Shown: one piece after another, positions 8,819-20,324 of the stretch | Numbering within the stretch: position 1 is the first letter of the stretch | How the letters are laid out: every line of letters starts with the position of its first letter | Source of the DNA: Thermohalobaculum sp050330995 | Lineage (GTDB): Bacteria; Pseudomonadota; Alphaproteobacteria; Rhodobacterales; Rhodobacteraceae | Direction of reading: 5' to 3' | Assembly (NCBI GenBank): GCA_050330995.1 | Contig: JBHJHI010000033.1 | Location: 1-64,000 of the forward strand | DNA length: 64,000 nucleotides | Made by a program: the position numbers and the translations under genes | The notes under the pieces: generated by a model | What the model was told of the DNA's origin: nothing | The model's database searches: none | The model's input: the letters and a program-made list of their open reading frames with translations, nothing else

Positions 8819-10291
8819 ATGGACGCCATCGAGACCTTCTTCGGCTACGTCTCCGACGCCACCTGGGGCTGGGCGCTCGTGCCCTTCCTGGTGGTGCTCG
8901 GCCTGTTCTTCACCATCGCCTCCTGGGGCGTGCAGTTTCGCTACTTCGCGCGGATGTGGCGCGTGCTCTGGGAGAAGCAGGAAGGCGCCGAGGGCCATAT
9001 CAGCGCCCGCGCCGCGCTCGCCCTCTCGATCGGCGGGCGCGTCGGTGGCGGCAACGTCGCGGGCGTGGCGGTCGCCATCACCCTCGGCGGCCCCGGCGCG
9101 GTGTTCTGGATGTGGGCGATCGCGCTCGTCGGCATGGCGACCTCGATCGTCGAGTGCTCGCTCGCCCAGCTCTACAAGCGGGTCGAGCCCGACGGCAGCT
9201 ACCGCGGCGGGCCGGGACACTACATCATCCATGGCCTCGGCCGGGACTACCGCTGGCTCGCGGTGCTCTACGCGATCTGCCTGATCGCCGCCTTCTCGCT
9301 CGGCTTCGTCGCCTTTCAGGCGAACACGGTGGCAGGCTCGGTCGAGGACAGCTTCGGCGTCGGCCGGGTCTGGACGGCGGTCGCGCTCGCGGCGGTGGCA
9401 GCGCTGATCGTGACGGGCGGCATCCGGCGCATCGCGCGCACGGCGGAGGCGGTCGTGCCGGTGATGGCCGCGATCTATCTCGCCCTCGCCTTCCTCGCCG
9501 TGATCCTGCACCTGCCGGATCTGCCGGACGTGCTATACCGCATCGTCGCCAACGCGCTCGGCTTCGAGGAGGCGGTCGCGGGCGGGATCGGCGCGGCGAT
9601 CGCGCAGGGCATCCGGCGCGGGCTGTTCTCGAACGAGGCCGGGCTCGGCTCGGTGCCGAACGTCGCCGCGACGGCCTACGCGCGCCACCCGGTCGGCCAG
9701 GGCATCGTGCAGTCGCTCTCGGTGTTCATCGCCACCATCGTCATCTGCTCGGCCACCGCGCTGATGATCCTGCTCGGCGACGTCTACCAGGCGGGCGCCG
9801 ACATCGACGGCGTGGTGCTGGTGCAGGACAGCCTCGCCAACCACTTCGGTGCCTGGGCGCAGTATTTCCTGAGTATCGCGCTCGTGCTGTTCGCCTTCTC
9901 GTCGATCATCTACAACTACTACCTCGGCGAGACCGCGCTGACGGTGATGACCGAGGCGCGCGTCGCCGCCCATGTCCTGAAGGCGGCGGTGATCGCGATC
10001 GTGTTCGCCGGCGGGATCGCCGAGGGCGCGACCGCGGTGTTCTTCTTCTCCGATCCGCTGATGGGGCTGCTCGCGCTCGTCAACCTGTTGGCGCTGATCA
10101 TGCTGTTCCCCATCGCCATGCGGGTGCTGTCCGACTTCACGGCGCGCCGCCGCGCGGGCGAGGACGAGCCGCTGTTCGACGCGGCCGCCTTCCCCGACCT
10201 CGACATCGACCGCGAGGCCTGGCGCCCCGGAGGACCGGCCGTGCGCGTGGCCCCGGCGGCGCCGGCGGTGCATCGGCGCGCCGAGACCTGA
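8819..10291 (+). CDS. Sodium:alanine (amino acid carrier, AGCS) symporter
   Basis: A 490-residue inner-membrane transporter of the alanine/glycine:cation symporter family, with about eleven helices. Diagnostic segments are ALSIGGRVGGGNVAGVAVAI (residues about 68-88), the following LGGPGAVFWMW, the glycine-rich YRGGPGHYII, and LFSNEAGLGSVPN near residue 275. It takes up alanine or glycine with sodium; exact substrate not determinable. Start ATG 8819 with AAGGAG 11 bases upstream; an in-frame TTG at 8801 overlaps that ribosome-binding site and is less likely. It lies 36 bases after the TerC gene, probably cotranscribed. Confidence 0.93.
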   Translation: MDAIETFFGYVSDATWGWALVPFLVVLGLFFTIASWGVQFRYFARMWRVLWEKQEGAEGHISARAALALSIGGRVGGGNVAGVAVAITLGGPGAVFWMWAIALVGMATSIVECSLAQLYKRVEPDGSYRGGPGHYIIHGLGRDYRWLAVLYAICLIAAFSLGFVAFQANTVAGSVEDSFGVGRVWTAVALAAVAALIVTGGIRRIARTAEAVVPVMAAIYLALAFLAVILHLPDLPDVLYRIVANALGFEEAVAGGIGAAIAQGIRRGLFSNEAGLGSVPNVAATAYARHPVGQGIVQSLSVFIATIVICSATALMILLGDVYQAGADIDGVVLVQDSLANHFGAWAQYFLSIALVLFAFSSIIYNYYLGETALTVMTEARVAAHVLKAAVIAIVFAGGIAEGATAVFFFSDPLMGLLALVNLLALIMLFPIAMRVLSDFTARRRAGEDEPLFDAAAFPDLDIDREAWRPGGPAVRVAPAAPAVHRRAET

Positions 10292-10334
10292 GGAAGCGTT
10301 GACAGTCGTCGCGGGGCGCGCTCCAAGCGGCGCC

Positions 10335-11120
10335 ATGCGGAGCGCGACATGGAACATCAACGGCGCGAAGGCGCGGATCGGGCTCCTGACCGACTGGCTG
10401 CGCGAGGCGCAGCCGGACGCGGTCGTGCTTCAGGAGATCAAGAGCGTCGACGAGGGGTTTCCGCGCGAGGCGGTCGAGGACTGCGGCTACAGCGTCGAGA
10501 CGCACGGCCAGAAGGGCTTCAACGGCGTCGCGATCCTGGCGCGCGGCGCGATCGAGGATGTCGCGCGCGGCCTGCCCGGCGACGAGGGCGACGAGCAGGC
10601 GCGCTGGATCGAGGGCACGGTGTTCGGCGAGGGCGGGGGCGCGGTGCGCCTCTGCGGGCTGTATCTGCCGAACGGCAACCCGGCGCCGGGGCCGAAGTAC
10701 GACTACAAGCTCGCCTGGATGGCGCGGCTGGAAGCGCGCGCCGAGCAGCTTCTCGCCGAGGAATGGACCGCCGTGCTCGCGGGCGACTACAACGTGATCC
10801 CCGAGCCGCGCGACGCCCGCGACTTCTCGCGCTGGACCGAGGACGCGCTGGGGCTGCCCGAGACCCGCGCGGCGTGGCGGCGGATCGTCAACCTCGGCCT
10901 GCACGACGCGACCCGCGAGGTCACGCAGGCGGACGGCGTCTACAGCTTCTGGGACTACCAGAAGGGCGCCTGGGAGCGCGACGACGGCATCCGCATCGAC
11001 CACCTGCTGCTGACCCCGCAGGCGGCGGATCGGCTGACGGCGGCCGGGATCGAGAGCCAGTTGCGCGGGCGAGAGAAGCCGTCGGACCACGTGCCGGTGT
11101 GGGTGGAGCTGGACGTCTGA
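10335..11120 (+). CDS. xth: Exodeoxyribonuclease III
   Basis: A 261-residue DNA-repair nuclease of the exonuclease III/AP endonuclease family, cutting DNA at abasic sites and trimming 3' ends. Conserved catalytic blocks are in order: TWNINGAKAR at the N-terminus, LQEIKS (metal-binding Glu), GLYLPNG, GDYNVIPEPRDARD (active-site Asp and Asn), DDGIRIDHLL, and REKPSDHVPV (Asp-His pair) near the C-terminus. The start ATG 10335 matches the family; an in-frame TTG at 10299 would add 12 residues. No signal peptide, so cytoplasmic. Confidence 0.95.
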   Translation: MRSATWNINGAKARIGLLTDWLREAQPDAVVLQEIKSVDEGFPREAVEDCGYSVETHGQKGFNGVAILARGAIEDVARGLPGDEGDEQARWIEGTVFGEGGGAVRLCGLYLPNGNPAPGPKYDYKLAWMARLEARAEQLLAEEWTAVLAGDYNVIPEPRDARDFSRWTEDALGLPETRAAWRRIVNLGLHDATREVTQADGVYSFWDYQKGAWERDDGIRIDHLLLTPQAADRLTAAGIESQLRGREKPSDHVPVWVELDV

Positions 11121-11562
11121 GAGAGGTCTCCGGCCGCAGGGGGCGGGAGAAGCACGCGCCACTCCGACCGCCGGAGCGCTCCTAGGCCCGAGCGTCGCGA
11201 GGACGCGCAAGAGCGAGAGCCCGGAGCGCATGAGCCGATCCCGTCGGGTCGGAGAGCGCTCCGACGGTGCGTCCGGGGCGCGCGCCCTGAACCCGATTGC
11301 CCTACGCAGGCCCGACGGGTAGTTCCCGCCTCGAGCGGTTCTCGTCCGAATGCCGGAGCTTTCATGCCGACGACCCGATCGAAGCGCTGACCGTCTCTGC
11401 AAGAGACGCGATCAGCCCGTTCCCGGAGTGCCGGCCGCGCCTTCGCGCGAAACCGGTTCCCCGATCACGTCATCATGGGCTCCGTCGGGTATCCTCCGCC
11501 CGTCGGCTCCATCGGATCGTCACGCCGCATGGCGCCCCATGCGGCCATCAGGAACCAAATCG
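11121..11562. other. Intergenic, no gene seen
   Basis: About 440 bases between xth and the acetyltransferase gene. Short open frames exist but lack ribosome-binding sites and family resemblance. I see no clear hairpin, repeat or promoter. Confidence 0.5.
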
Positions 11563-12024
11563 TTGATACGACAGGCAAACGATCGAGACCTCGGCGCGAT
11601 CGAGCGGATCGCCGGGGAGACGGAGATGTTCGTCGGCGACGAACTCGATCACTTCATGGCGACGGTCGCCGCTGCGATCGGACCCGAGACGACCGACCAC
11701 CTGCTCGTGGCCGCTGACGGCGACGCCCCGGTCGGCGCGGCGCTCGCCCGGGCCGAGCCGATGGCGCAGGGCGTGACCAACCTGCTGTTCGTCGGCGTCG
11801 CACGATCGGTCCGCCGCCAGGGCCGGGCAAGCGCCCTGATCGAGCGAGTCGAACGCCTCGCCCGCGCAGAGGCGCACCGGCTCGTGATCGTCGAGACGGC
11901 GGGCGTGGCGCAGTTCGAGCCGGCGCGCGCGCTCTACCGCCGCCACGGCTTCGAGGAAGAGGCGCGCGTGCGCGATTTCTACGACATCGGCCTCGACAAG
12001 CTGATCTACCGCAAGGCGCTGTAG
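11563..12024 (+). CDS. GNAT-family N-acetyltransferase
   Basis: About 153 residues with the GNAT fold: an N-terminal IRQANDRDLGAIERI segment, a beta strand LLFVGVARSVRRQGRASALIERVE that holds the acetyl-CoA pyrophosphate-binding loop (R/Q-x-x-G-x-A pattern, here RRQGRAS), and a C-terminal ARALYRRHGFEEEARVRDFY typical of the family. It transfers acetyl from acetyl-CoA to an amine; the acceptor is unknown. I place the start at TTG 11563 because AGGA lies 9 bases upstream and the domain begins there; an in-frame ATG at 11539 would add eight residues. Confidence 0.85.
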   Translation: MIRQANDRDLGAIERIAGETEMFVGDELDHFMATVAAAIGPETTDHLLVAADGDAPVGAALARAEPMAQGVTNLLFVGVARSVRRQGRASALIERVERLARAEAHRLVIVETAGVAQFEPARALYRRHGFEEEARVRDFYDIGLDKLIYRKAL

Positions 12025-12034
12025 GCTCGGCCCT

Positions 12035-12062
12035 GCGCCGCCTGGCCTCGCTCGGGCGGCGC
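12035..12062 (+). terminator. Hairpin between convergent genes
   Basis: An 8-base-pair perfect inverted repeat, GCGCCGCC at 12035-12042 and GGCGGCGC at 12055-12062, just after the acetyltransferase stop and before the converging lipoprotein gene; it could serve both directions. Confidence 0.35.
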
Positions 12063-12112
12063 TCCCATGCGGTGCGAGGGCGGGGCTCCGTGGCGCGTGC
12101 CGAAAGCGCGCC

Positions 12113-12916
12113 CTACTCCCCGCCCCGCGTCTCCACGGCGCCGAGGTCCGGCACCTCCACCGCCACCGTCTTCGCCGTGAGCGAGGCTCCCTGCCCCGCC
12201 GTGGTCAGCGCGACCACCTGGCGGTGCGCCTCGCCGAACATCGTGTCGTGGCCGATATCGCCCGCGCCGAAGCCCGAGACGGTGACCACGCCCATGCGGC
12301 CGCCGATGTCGACGAAGGCGCGCCAGAAGTCGCGCGACAGGAGCGGCGAGGCCGCCTCGTCCTCCTGACGGGCGTGGACGTAGAGCGCGCCGCCGATCTC
12401 GCGGGTCTCGCGGATCGCGACCGGGGCGGCGTCCTCGGCGCGGGCGAGCAGCGCGCGCCCGGCCTCGGTCTCCAGGAAGGCGAGCAGGTCTGCGATCGCC
12501 CCCCGCGGCTCGGCCGCGAGCGAGAGGGTGACGAGACCGGGGAAGGAGGGCGCGCGCGCGAGACGCCCCTCGCCCGCGCCCGCCGCCTGCGGCGCGTCCT
12601 GCACCATCGCGCAGTCGGTGATCAGCAGGAAGGCCGAGCGCTCGGAGAGGTCGATCGCGTCCTCGGCGAGGCAGGTCTCGGGCGCGGGCACCACCGTCAC
12701 CGCGCGGCCGGCCGCCTCGATCACCGCGCGGCGCGGGCTCGCGCTTCTGAGGCGAAAGACCCCCGCCTCGGCCGCCTTGACCCGGTCGAGTTCGGCGTCG
12801 CGCTCGCTGAGCCCGGCCCCGGCGGTGGTCTGCACCTGACAGCCCGCGAGCGCGGTCGCGGCGCAGGCGAGGGCGACGAAGCGCCGGGCGGCGCGTGCGG
12901 GATCGGTCGTCGCCAC
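12113..12916 (-). CDS. Putative lipoprotein of unknown function
   Basis: A 267-residue predicted lipoprotein. With GTG 12916 as start, the N-terminus is a basic segment (ARAARRF), a hydrophobic stretch (VALACAATALA) and a lipobox LAGC at about residues 19-22, so the mature protein would be anchored at Cys and face the periplasm. The rest is a globular alpha/beta domain I cannot assign; it contains DLSERSAFLLITDCAMVQDAP near residue 90 and a C-terminal block GVVTVSGFGAGDIGHDTMFGEAH. The GTG lies 2 bases after the ilvD stop, implying cotranscription and translational coupling to ilvD. A longer reading inside ilvD would lose the lipoprotein signal. Confidence 0.75.
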   Translation of the reverse strand: MATTDPARAARRFVALACAATALAGCQVQTTAGAGLSERDAELDRVKAAEAGVFRLRSASPRRAVIEAAGRAVTVVPAPETCLAEDAIDLSERSAFLLITDCAMVQDAPQAAGAGEGRLARAPSFPGLVTLSLAAEPRGAIADLLAFLETEAGRALLARAEDAAPVAIRETREIGGALYVHARQEDEAASPLLSRDFWRAFVDIGGRMGVVTVSGFGAGDIGHDTMFGEAHRQVVALTTAGQGASLTAKTVAVEVPDLGAVETRGGE

Positions 12917-12918
12917 GC

Positions 12919-14652
12919 TCAGAGGTCGGCGTAGACGTGGCGTTCCCCGGCCTGGCCGGGGTGGGTGACGGCGCCGTCCTTGGTCGAGCCCACGAGCTGG
13001 GCGTACTTCCAGAGCGCGCCCGCGCCGTAGAGCGTCTCGCGCCTCGGCGCCTTCTCCCACGCCTCGCGCCGCTCGCGGAGCGTCGCCTCGTCGAGGTCGA
13101 CCGCGAGCGTGCCCGCGTGCGCGTCGATGCGGATCAGATCGCCGTTCTCCAGAAGCGCGATCGGCCCGCCCACGGCCGCCTCCGGCCCGACGTGACCGAC
13201 GCAGAAGCCGCGCGTGGCGCCCGAGAACCGCCCGTCGGTGATCAGCGCCACCTTCGAGCCCATGCCCTGCCCCGAGATCGCGGCGGTGGTCGCCAGCATC
13301 TCGCGCATGCCCGGACCGCCCTTCGGCCCCTCGTTGCGGATGACGAGCACTTCGCCTTCCTTGTAGTCGCGCGCCTTGACCGCCTCGAAGGCCTCCTCCT
13401 CGGACTCGAACACCCGCGCCGGCCCCTCGAACGCGAGGTTCGCCATGCCCGCGACCTTCACGATCGCGCCCTCGGGGGCGAGGTTGCCCTTGAGCCCGAC
13501 CACGCCACCCCAGGTGGACAGGGGCTTCTCGACCGGGTGGATCACCCTGCCGTCGGCCTCGCCGTCGATGTTGGCGAGGCTCTCGGCCATGGTCCGCCCG
13601 TCGGCGGTGACGCAGTCGCCGTGCAGCATCCCGGCCTCCAGCAGCATCTTCAGCACCACCGGGATGCCGCCGCGCTCCCAGAGGTCCTTGGCCACGTACT
13701 GCCCGCCGGGCTTCAGGTTCACGAAGTAGGGGGTCTCGCGGAAGATCGCGCAGACGTCGTCGAGGTCGAACGCGATCCCCGCCTCGTGCGCGATCGCGGG
13801 CAGGTGCAGCCCGGCGTTGGTCGAGCCCCCGGTGGCCGCGACCACGCGCGCGGCGTTCTCCAGCGACTTCCGGGTGACGATGTCGCGCGCGCGGATGTTC
13901 TCGGACAACAGCCGCATCACCGCGCGGCCCGCGCCTTCGCAGAAGGCGTCGCGGCTCTCGTAGGGCGCGGGCGCGCCGGATGAGTTCAGGAGCGCGAGCC
14001 CGATCGCCTCGGAGACGCAGGCCATGGTGTTGGCGGTGAACTGACCGCCGCAGGAGCCGGCCGAGGGGCAGGCGACCGCCTCCAGCTTCTCCAGCTCGCA
14101 GGTGGACAGATTGCCGGCCTGGTGCTGGCCGACCGCCTCGAACACGTCCTGCACCGTGACGTCGCGGCCCTGGTAGCGGCCGGGCAGGATCGAGCCGCCG
14201 TAGATGAAGACCGAGGGCACGTTGAGGCGCACCATCGCCATCATCATGCCGGGCAGGGACTTGTCGCAGCCCGCGAGGCCGACGAGCGCGTCGTAGGCGT
14301 GGCCGCGCATGGTCAGCTCCACCGTGTCGGCGATCGCCTCGCGCGAGGCGAGCGACGAGCGCATCCCCTCGTGGCCCATGGCGATGCCGTCGGTGACGGT
14401 GATGGTGGTGAACTCGCGCGGCGTTCCGGCGGCTTCCTTGACGCCGAGCTTCACCGCCTGCGCCTGACGGTTCAGCGCGATGTTGCAGGGCGCCGCCTCG
14501 TTCCAGCAGGTCGCGACGCCCACGAAGGGGCGGTGGATCTCCGCGTCCGTGAGACCCATGGCGTAGTAGTAGGAGCGGTGCGGCGCGCGGTTCGGCCCCT
14601 CGGTCACATGGCGGCTGACGAGCTTCGACTTGTCGAACTGCGGGACGTCCAT
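12919..14652 (-). CDS. ilvD: Dihydroxy-acid dehydratase
   Basis: A 577-residue enzyme of isoleucine, valine and pantothenate biosynthesis that dehydrates 2,3-dihydroxy acids to 2-keto acids. Iron-sulfur ligand cysteines are visible in ATCWNEAAPCN (Cys49/Cys56 region), GCDKSLPGMMMAM (near 123) and CPSAGSCGGQFTANTM (near 196). Other family blocks include GGSTNAGLHLPAIAHEAG and LITDGRFSGATRGFCVGHV near the C-terminus. Start ATG 14652 with AAGGA upstream; longer in-frame starts would add an arginine-rich tail. A lipoprotein gene follows almost without gap. Confidence 0.97.
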   Translation of the reverse strand: MDVPQFDKSKLVSRHVTEGPNRAPHRSYYYAMGLTDAEIHRPFVGVATCWNEAAPCNIALNRQAQAVKLGVKEAAGTPREFTTITVTDGIAMGHEGMRSSLASREAIADTVELTMRGHAYDALVGLAGCDKSLPGMMMAMVRLNVPSVFIYGGSILPGRYQGRDVTVQDVFEAVGQHQAGNLSTCELEKLEAVACPSAGSCGGQFTANTMACVSEAIGLALLNSSGAPAPYESRDAFCEGAGRAVMRLLSENIRARDIVTRKSLENAARVVAATGGSTNAGLHLPAIAHEAGIAFDLDDVCAIFRETPYFVNLKPGGQYVAKDLWERGGIPVVLKMLLEAGMLHGDCVTADGRTMAESLANIDGEADGRVIHPVEKPLSTWGGVVGLKGNLAPEGAIVKVAGMANLAFEGPARVFESEEEAFEAVKARDYKEGEVLVIRNEGPKGGPGMREMLATTAAISGQGMGSKVALITDGRFSGATRGFCVGHVGPEAAVGGPIALLENGDLIRIDAHAGTLAVDLDEATLRERREAWEKAPRRETLYGAGALWKYAQLVGSTKDGAVTHPGQAGERHVYADL

Positions 14653-14905
14653 GGCGTCCTTACCCCTTGCCCTGCTCCGTGCGCCGCGGCCGGCGGCGTT
14701 CCTCCCGGTGGAGCGCGACCCTAGCGGCGCGCTCGCCCGCACGCCAGAGCGCGCCGCGTCAGTTTCGATCAAGGACCGGTTCCACCGATAATCCCATTTT
14801 GGTTTCCACAGAGTGAAAAACTGCCATCATCGAGAATCAACTGCGGGTCGTGCCTCCGGCATGGGGCCGGCGGAGCGGCCCGCCCCGGCCCCGGAGATCG
14901 ACCCC

Positions 14906-15193
14906 ATGGCCCGGACCATCGACGGAGACGCCCCCGCACCTGTCACCCTCTCCTTCGACCTGCCCTCGCGCGGCGCGCGCTACGCCGCGCTCGCCCGCCT
15001 CGTCGCCGTCGCGGATCTCGCGCAGCGCGCCCTCTCGCTCTCGGCCGAGCTGCGCCGGTTGGGCCGGGCGCTGGCCGACCCGCGGCTGATCGAGGCCGTG
15101 CGCCTGCGCCTCACCGAGACGGACGCGCGTTCCGCCGAAGGGGCCGGCGACGCCGCGTCGCTCCCGGAAAAGCACCGCCACCCGCCGCGTTGA
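14906..15193 (+). CDS. Small hypothetical protein
   Basis: A 95-residue protein I do not recognise. After a short N-terminal SFDLPSRGARYAALAR segment, residues 30-70 form an Ala/Leu-rich amphipathic helix (VAVADLAQRALSLSAELRRLGRALADPRLIEAVRLRL); the C-terminus is charged and disordered. It resembles the size and shape of small regulatory proteins but has no known motif. The start ATG 14906 is chosen because CCGGAG lies about 10 bases upstream; a GTG at 14813 in frame lacks a ribosome-binding site. It is divergent from ilvD. Confidence 0.55.
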   Translation: MARTIDGDAPAPVTLSFDLPSRGARYAALARLVAVADLAQRALSLSAELRRLGRALADPRLIEAVRLRLTETDARSAEGAGDAASLPEKHRHPPR

Positions 15194-15249
15194 CCCATCG
15201 AGTGGCCCGAGCGCGCCGCTCGCCACCTCGAACGACGGAGGAGGACGAC

Positions 15250-15513
15250 ATGACCGCCATTCTCGAAGGCACCCGCCTCGCGCGCTTCCTCGGCATCGAG
15301 CGTCGTCAGGGCGCCGCGGCCGACAGCGTGCGCGTCCGGGCGATGCACCGCCACGGCGAGAGCGGCGAGGACCGCCGCGCCGAGCACTACACCCGGATGG
15401 ACCGCCGCGACGGGTCGACCAGGGCGTGGCCGGGGTCGCCGGGCCACCATCCCTCAGGCACCGACAGCCGAGCGCGTCAGTACGCCGAGATCGAGCGCGG
15501 CCGGCGGAGCTGA
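15250..15513 (+). CDS. Small hypothetical protein
   Basis: An 87-residue, arginine-rich, soluble protein of unknown function. A strong ribosome-binding site (GGAGGAGGACGAC before ATG 15250) and genome-like codon use support translation. No motif is recognised; the second half is rich in Arg, Gly, Ser and His and probably disordered. It follows the previous small gene by 56 bases and converges on valS. Confidence 0.5.
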   Translation: MTAILEGTRLARFLGIERRQGAAADSVRVRAMHRHGESGEDRRAEHYTRMDRRDGSTRAWPGSPGHHPSGTDSRARQYAEIERGRRS

Positions 15514-15628
15514 CACCGCCTTCCGGGGCGCCGTCCGACCCGACGGGATCGGTCCGGCGCCCTCGCCCGTCGCCTTCCCGCGCGTTCTTGCGACGCCCGG
15601 GCGCCCTGCCCCGGACGGGACGGACGCC

Positions 15629-18724
<3,096 letters not shown>

Positions 18725-18797
18725 GGGTCGTCCCCGTCCTCGCTCGGCGCGCGGTGTTAGCGCGGCCGGGCGGGCGAGGCCAAGGGCGGGCGGAGCA

Positions 18798-18921
18798 TCG
18801 CGCGGAACGCGCGTCCAGGACACCGCGCGGAACGCGCGTCCGAGACATCATGCGGAACGCGCGTTCAAGATATCGCGCGGAACGCGCGTCCGCCGGTCAT
18901 GCGGAGCGCGCGCCGGGAAAA
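18798..18921. repeat. 25-bp tandem repeat, about five copies, upstream of valS
   Basis: Units start at 18798, 18823, 18848, 18873 (24 bases) and 18897 (diverged). Each carries a core close to GCGGAACGCGCGTCC, itself partly palindromic, followed by a variable 5-8 bases. They fill most of the space between the popZ-like gene's end and the valS start, so they lie in the valS promoter or leader region on the minus strand. Confidence 0.85.
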
Positions 18922-18940
18922 GGCGGGGGGACGGCCTCTC

Positions 18941-20170
18941 CTACGATCCCCCGCCGCGCTCGGCGAGCAGCCGTTCCAGCTCGGTGGCGATCAGGCGGCG
19001 GACGTTCTTGGTGATCGCACGGCCCATCTGGCCCTCGACCAGCTCCTCGCGCAGCACGCGGCGCACGCTGCTCTCCACCGCCGCCTCGTCGAGCGCCGGG
19101 GCGGCGTCGTCGGAGCCGTCGAACGGGTCGTCCCCGGAGCCGCGCGCCTCGGTCGCACGCGCGCCCTCCGGCGCGGCCTCCGGATCGAGGGGCGCGGGGA
19201 AGGGCGCGTCCGGCAGCGCGCCGGGCTCGGCGTCGGCGGGGGCGTCGATCGTCTCGGGCACCGCCTCGCCGAGCGCGGAGACCGGCCCCTCCACGGCGAC
19301 GTCCTCGGGCAGGGGCGCCTCTTCGGTCTCCTCCGGCAGATCGCGCGCGCCAGGGTCGCTCGGCGGTGGGGCGGGGCGGTCGAGCGCGAAGGGGTCGTCC
19401 TCCTCGACCGCGGCGATCTCGCCGGCCGCGTCGTCGAGGAGATCGCCCGCCGGCGCCTCGGCCGGGGCGGCGCCGCGCGTCTCGGCCGCCGGCTCGGGCG
19501 GCGCGGCGTCCCAGGGCGCGTCCGCCACGTCGGCGGCCTCGACCGCGTCGACGGGAGCGTCGACCGGCTCGTCGGCCGGCTGCTCGGCCGCCTCATCGGA
19601 GAGGAGCGGTACCGCCTCCGGCTCGGGCGCGGCGAACTCGTCCTCCACCACCATCATGTCGGTGAGCGCGAGCGGCTCGTCGTCCTCGGCCATGTCGGCC
19701 CGGTCCGCCTCCGCCTCGACGTCGTCGGGCGCGGGCGCTCCGTCGGGCGGCGCGGCGGCGGTCTTGACGCCCCGCGACAGTGCGGGGCGCGCGTCGTCGT
19801 CCGCGGCTCGCTCGGGGGACGCCGCGTTCGGGTCCGGAGCGGTCGCGGGCGCGGCCGGCGCCTCGGCGACGCGCTCGGGGGCGTGGGCGGCGGCGACCTC
19901 CGTCTCGACGTCGTCGGCCTGGTCGCTTGGACGCCGCGCGTCCCGCGGATCGGGATCGAGCGGGGGCGCGGCGCGGTCGGGTTCGGGCGCGGCGGGGGAG
20001 ACCGGCTCGCCCCGCCCCGCCGTCTCCGGCGCGGCGGTCGCCGCGTCGGGCGCGGCATCGGCGACGGGCCGGTCCGCGGCCGGCGGCCGGCCGGCGCGGT
20101 CGGGGCGCATGATCCGCCGGATCGAGACCAGCACGTCGTCGGTCGGCTTGGCGGGCGGCTCTTCGGCCAT
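18941..20170 (-). CDS. PopZ-like polar organizing protein (DUF2497-type)
   Basis: A 409-residue, very acidic and proline/alanine-rich protein. Its short N-terminal block (AKPTDDVLVSIRRIMRPD) and C-terminal helices (VESSVRRVLREELVEGQ, AITKNVRRLIATELERLL) flank about 300 low-complexity residues. This N-helix, acidic disordered linker, C-terminal oligomerisation layout is that of PopZ, which forms polar condensates and anchors the chromosome origin in alphaproteobacteria. Position between tolC and valS is the usual place for this gene. Caulobacter PopZ is about 177 residues, so the linker here is greatly expanded. Start ATG 20170 follows GGAGGAGATCGCC. Sequence similarity is weak outside the ends, so the assignment leans on architecture and synteny. 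Confidence 0.65.
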   Translation of the reverse strand: MAEEPPAKPTDDVLVSIRRIMRPDRAGRPPAADRPVADAAPDAATAAPETAGRGEPVSPAAPEPDRAAPPLDPDPRDARRPSDQADDVETEVAAAHAPERVAEAPAAPATAPDPNAASPERAADDDARPALSRGVKTAAAPPDGAPAPDDVEAEADRADMAEDDEPLALTDMMVVEDEFAAPEPEAVPLLSDEAAEQPADEPVDAPVDAVEAADVADAPWDAAPPEPAAETRGAAPAEAPAGDLLDDAAGEIAAVEEDDPFALDRPAPPPSDPGARDLPEETEEAPLPEDVAVEGPVSALGEAVPETIDAPADAEPGALPDAPFPAPLDPEAAPEGARATEARGSGDDPFDGSDDAAPALDEAAVESSVRRVLREELVEGQMGRAITKNVRRLIATELERLLAERGGGS

Positions 20171-20324
20171 GGCGATCTCCTCCGGCACGCCCCGGCGGGG
20201 CGGCCTCCTCTGGTGCGCGGGTCCCGGCCGTGGGAACGCGGTCAGGCCCGGCGCGACGCTATCCGTTGAGGGACTCGACGCTCGGGGCGGGCCGCGGGTT
20301 CGACGCGTCGGCCCGGCGGGCAGC

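Noticed and set aside
18798..18921. CRISPR array
   Set aside because: Units are contiguous 25-bp repeats with no unique spacers and no cas genes nearby.
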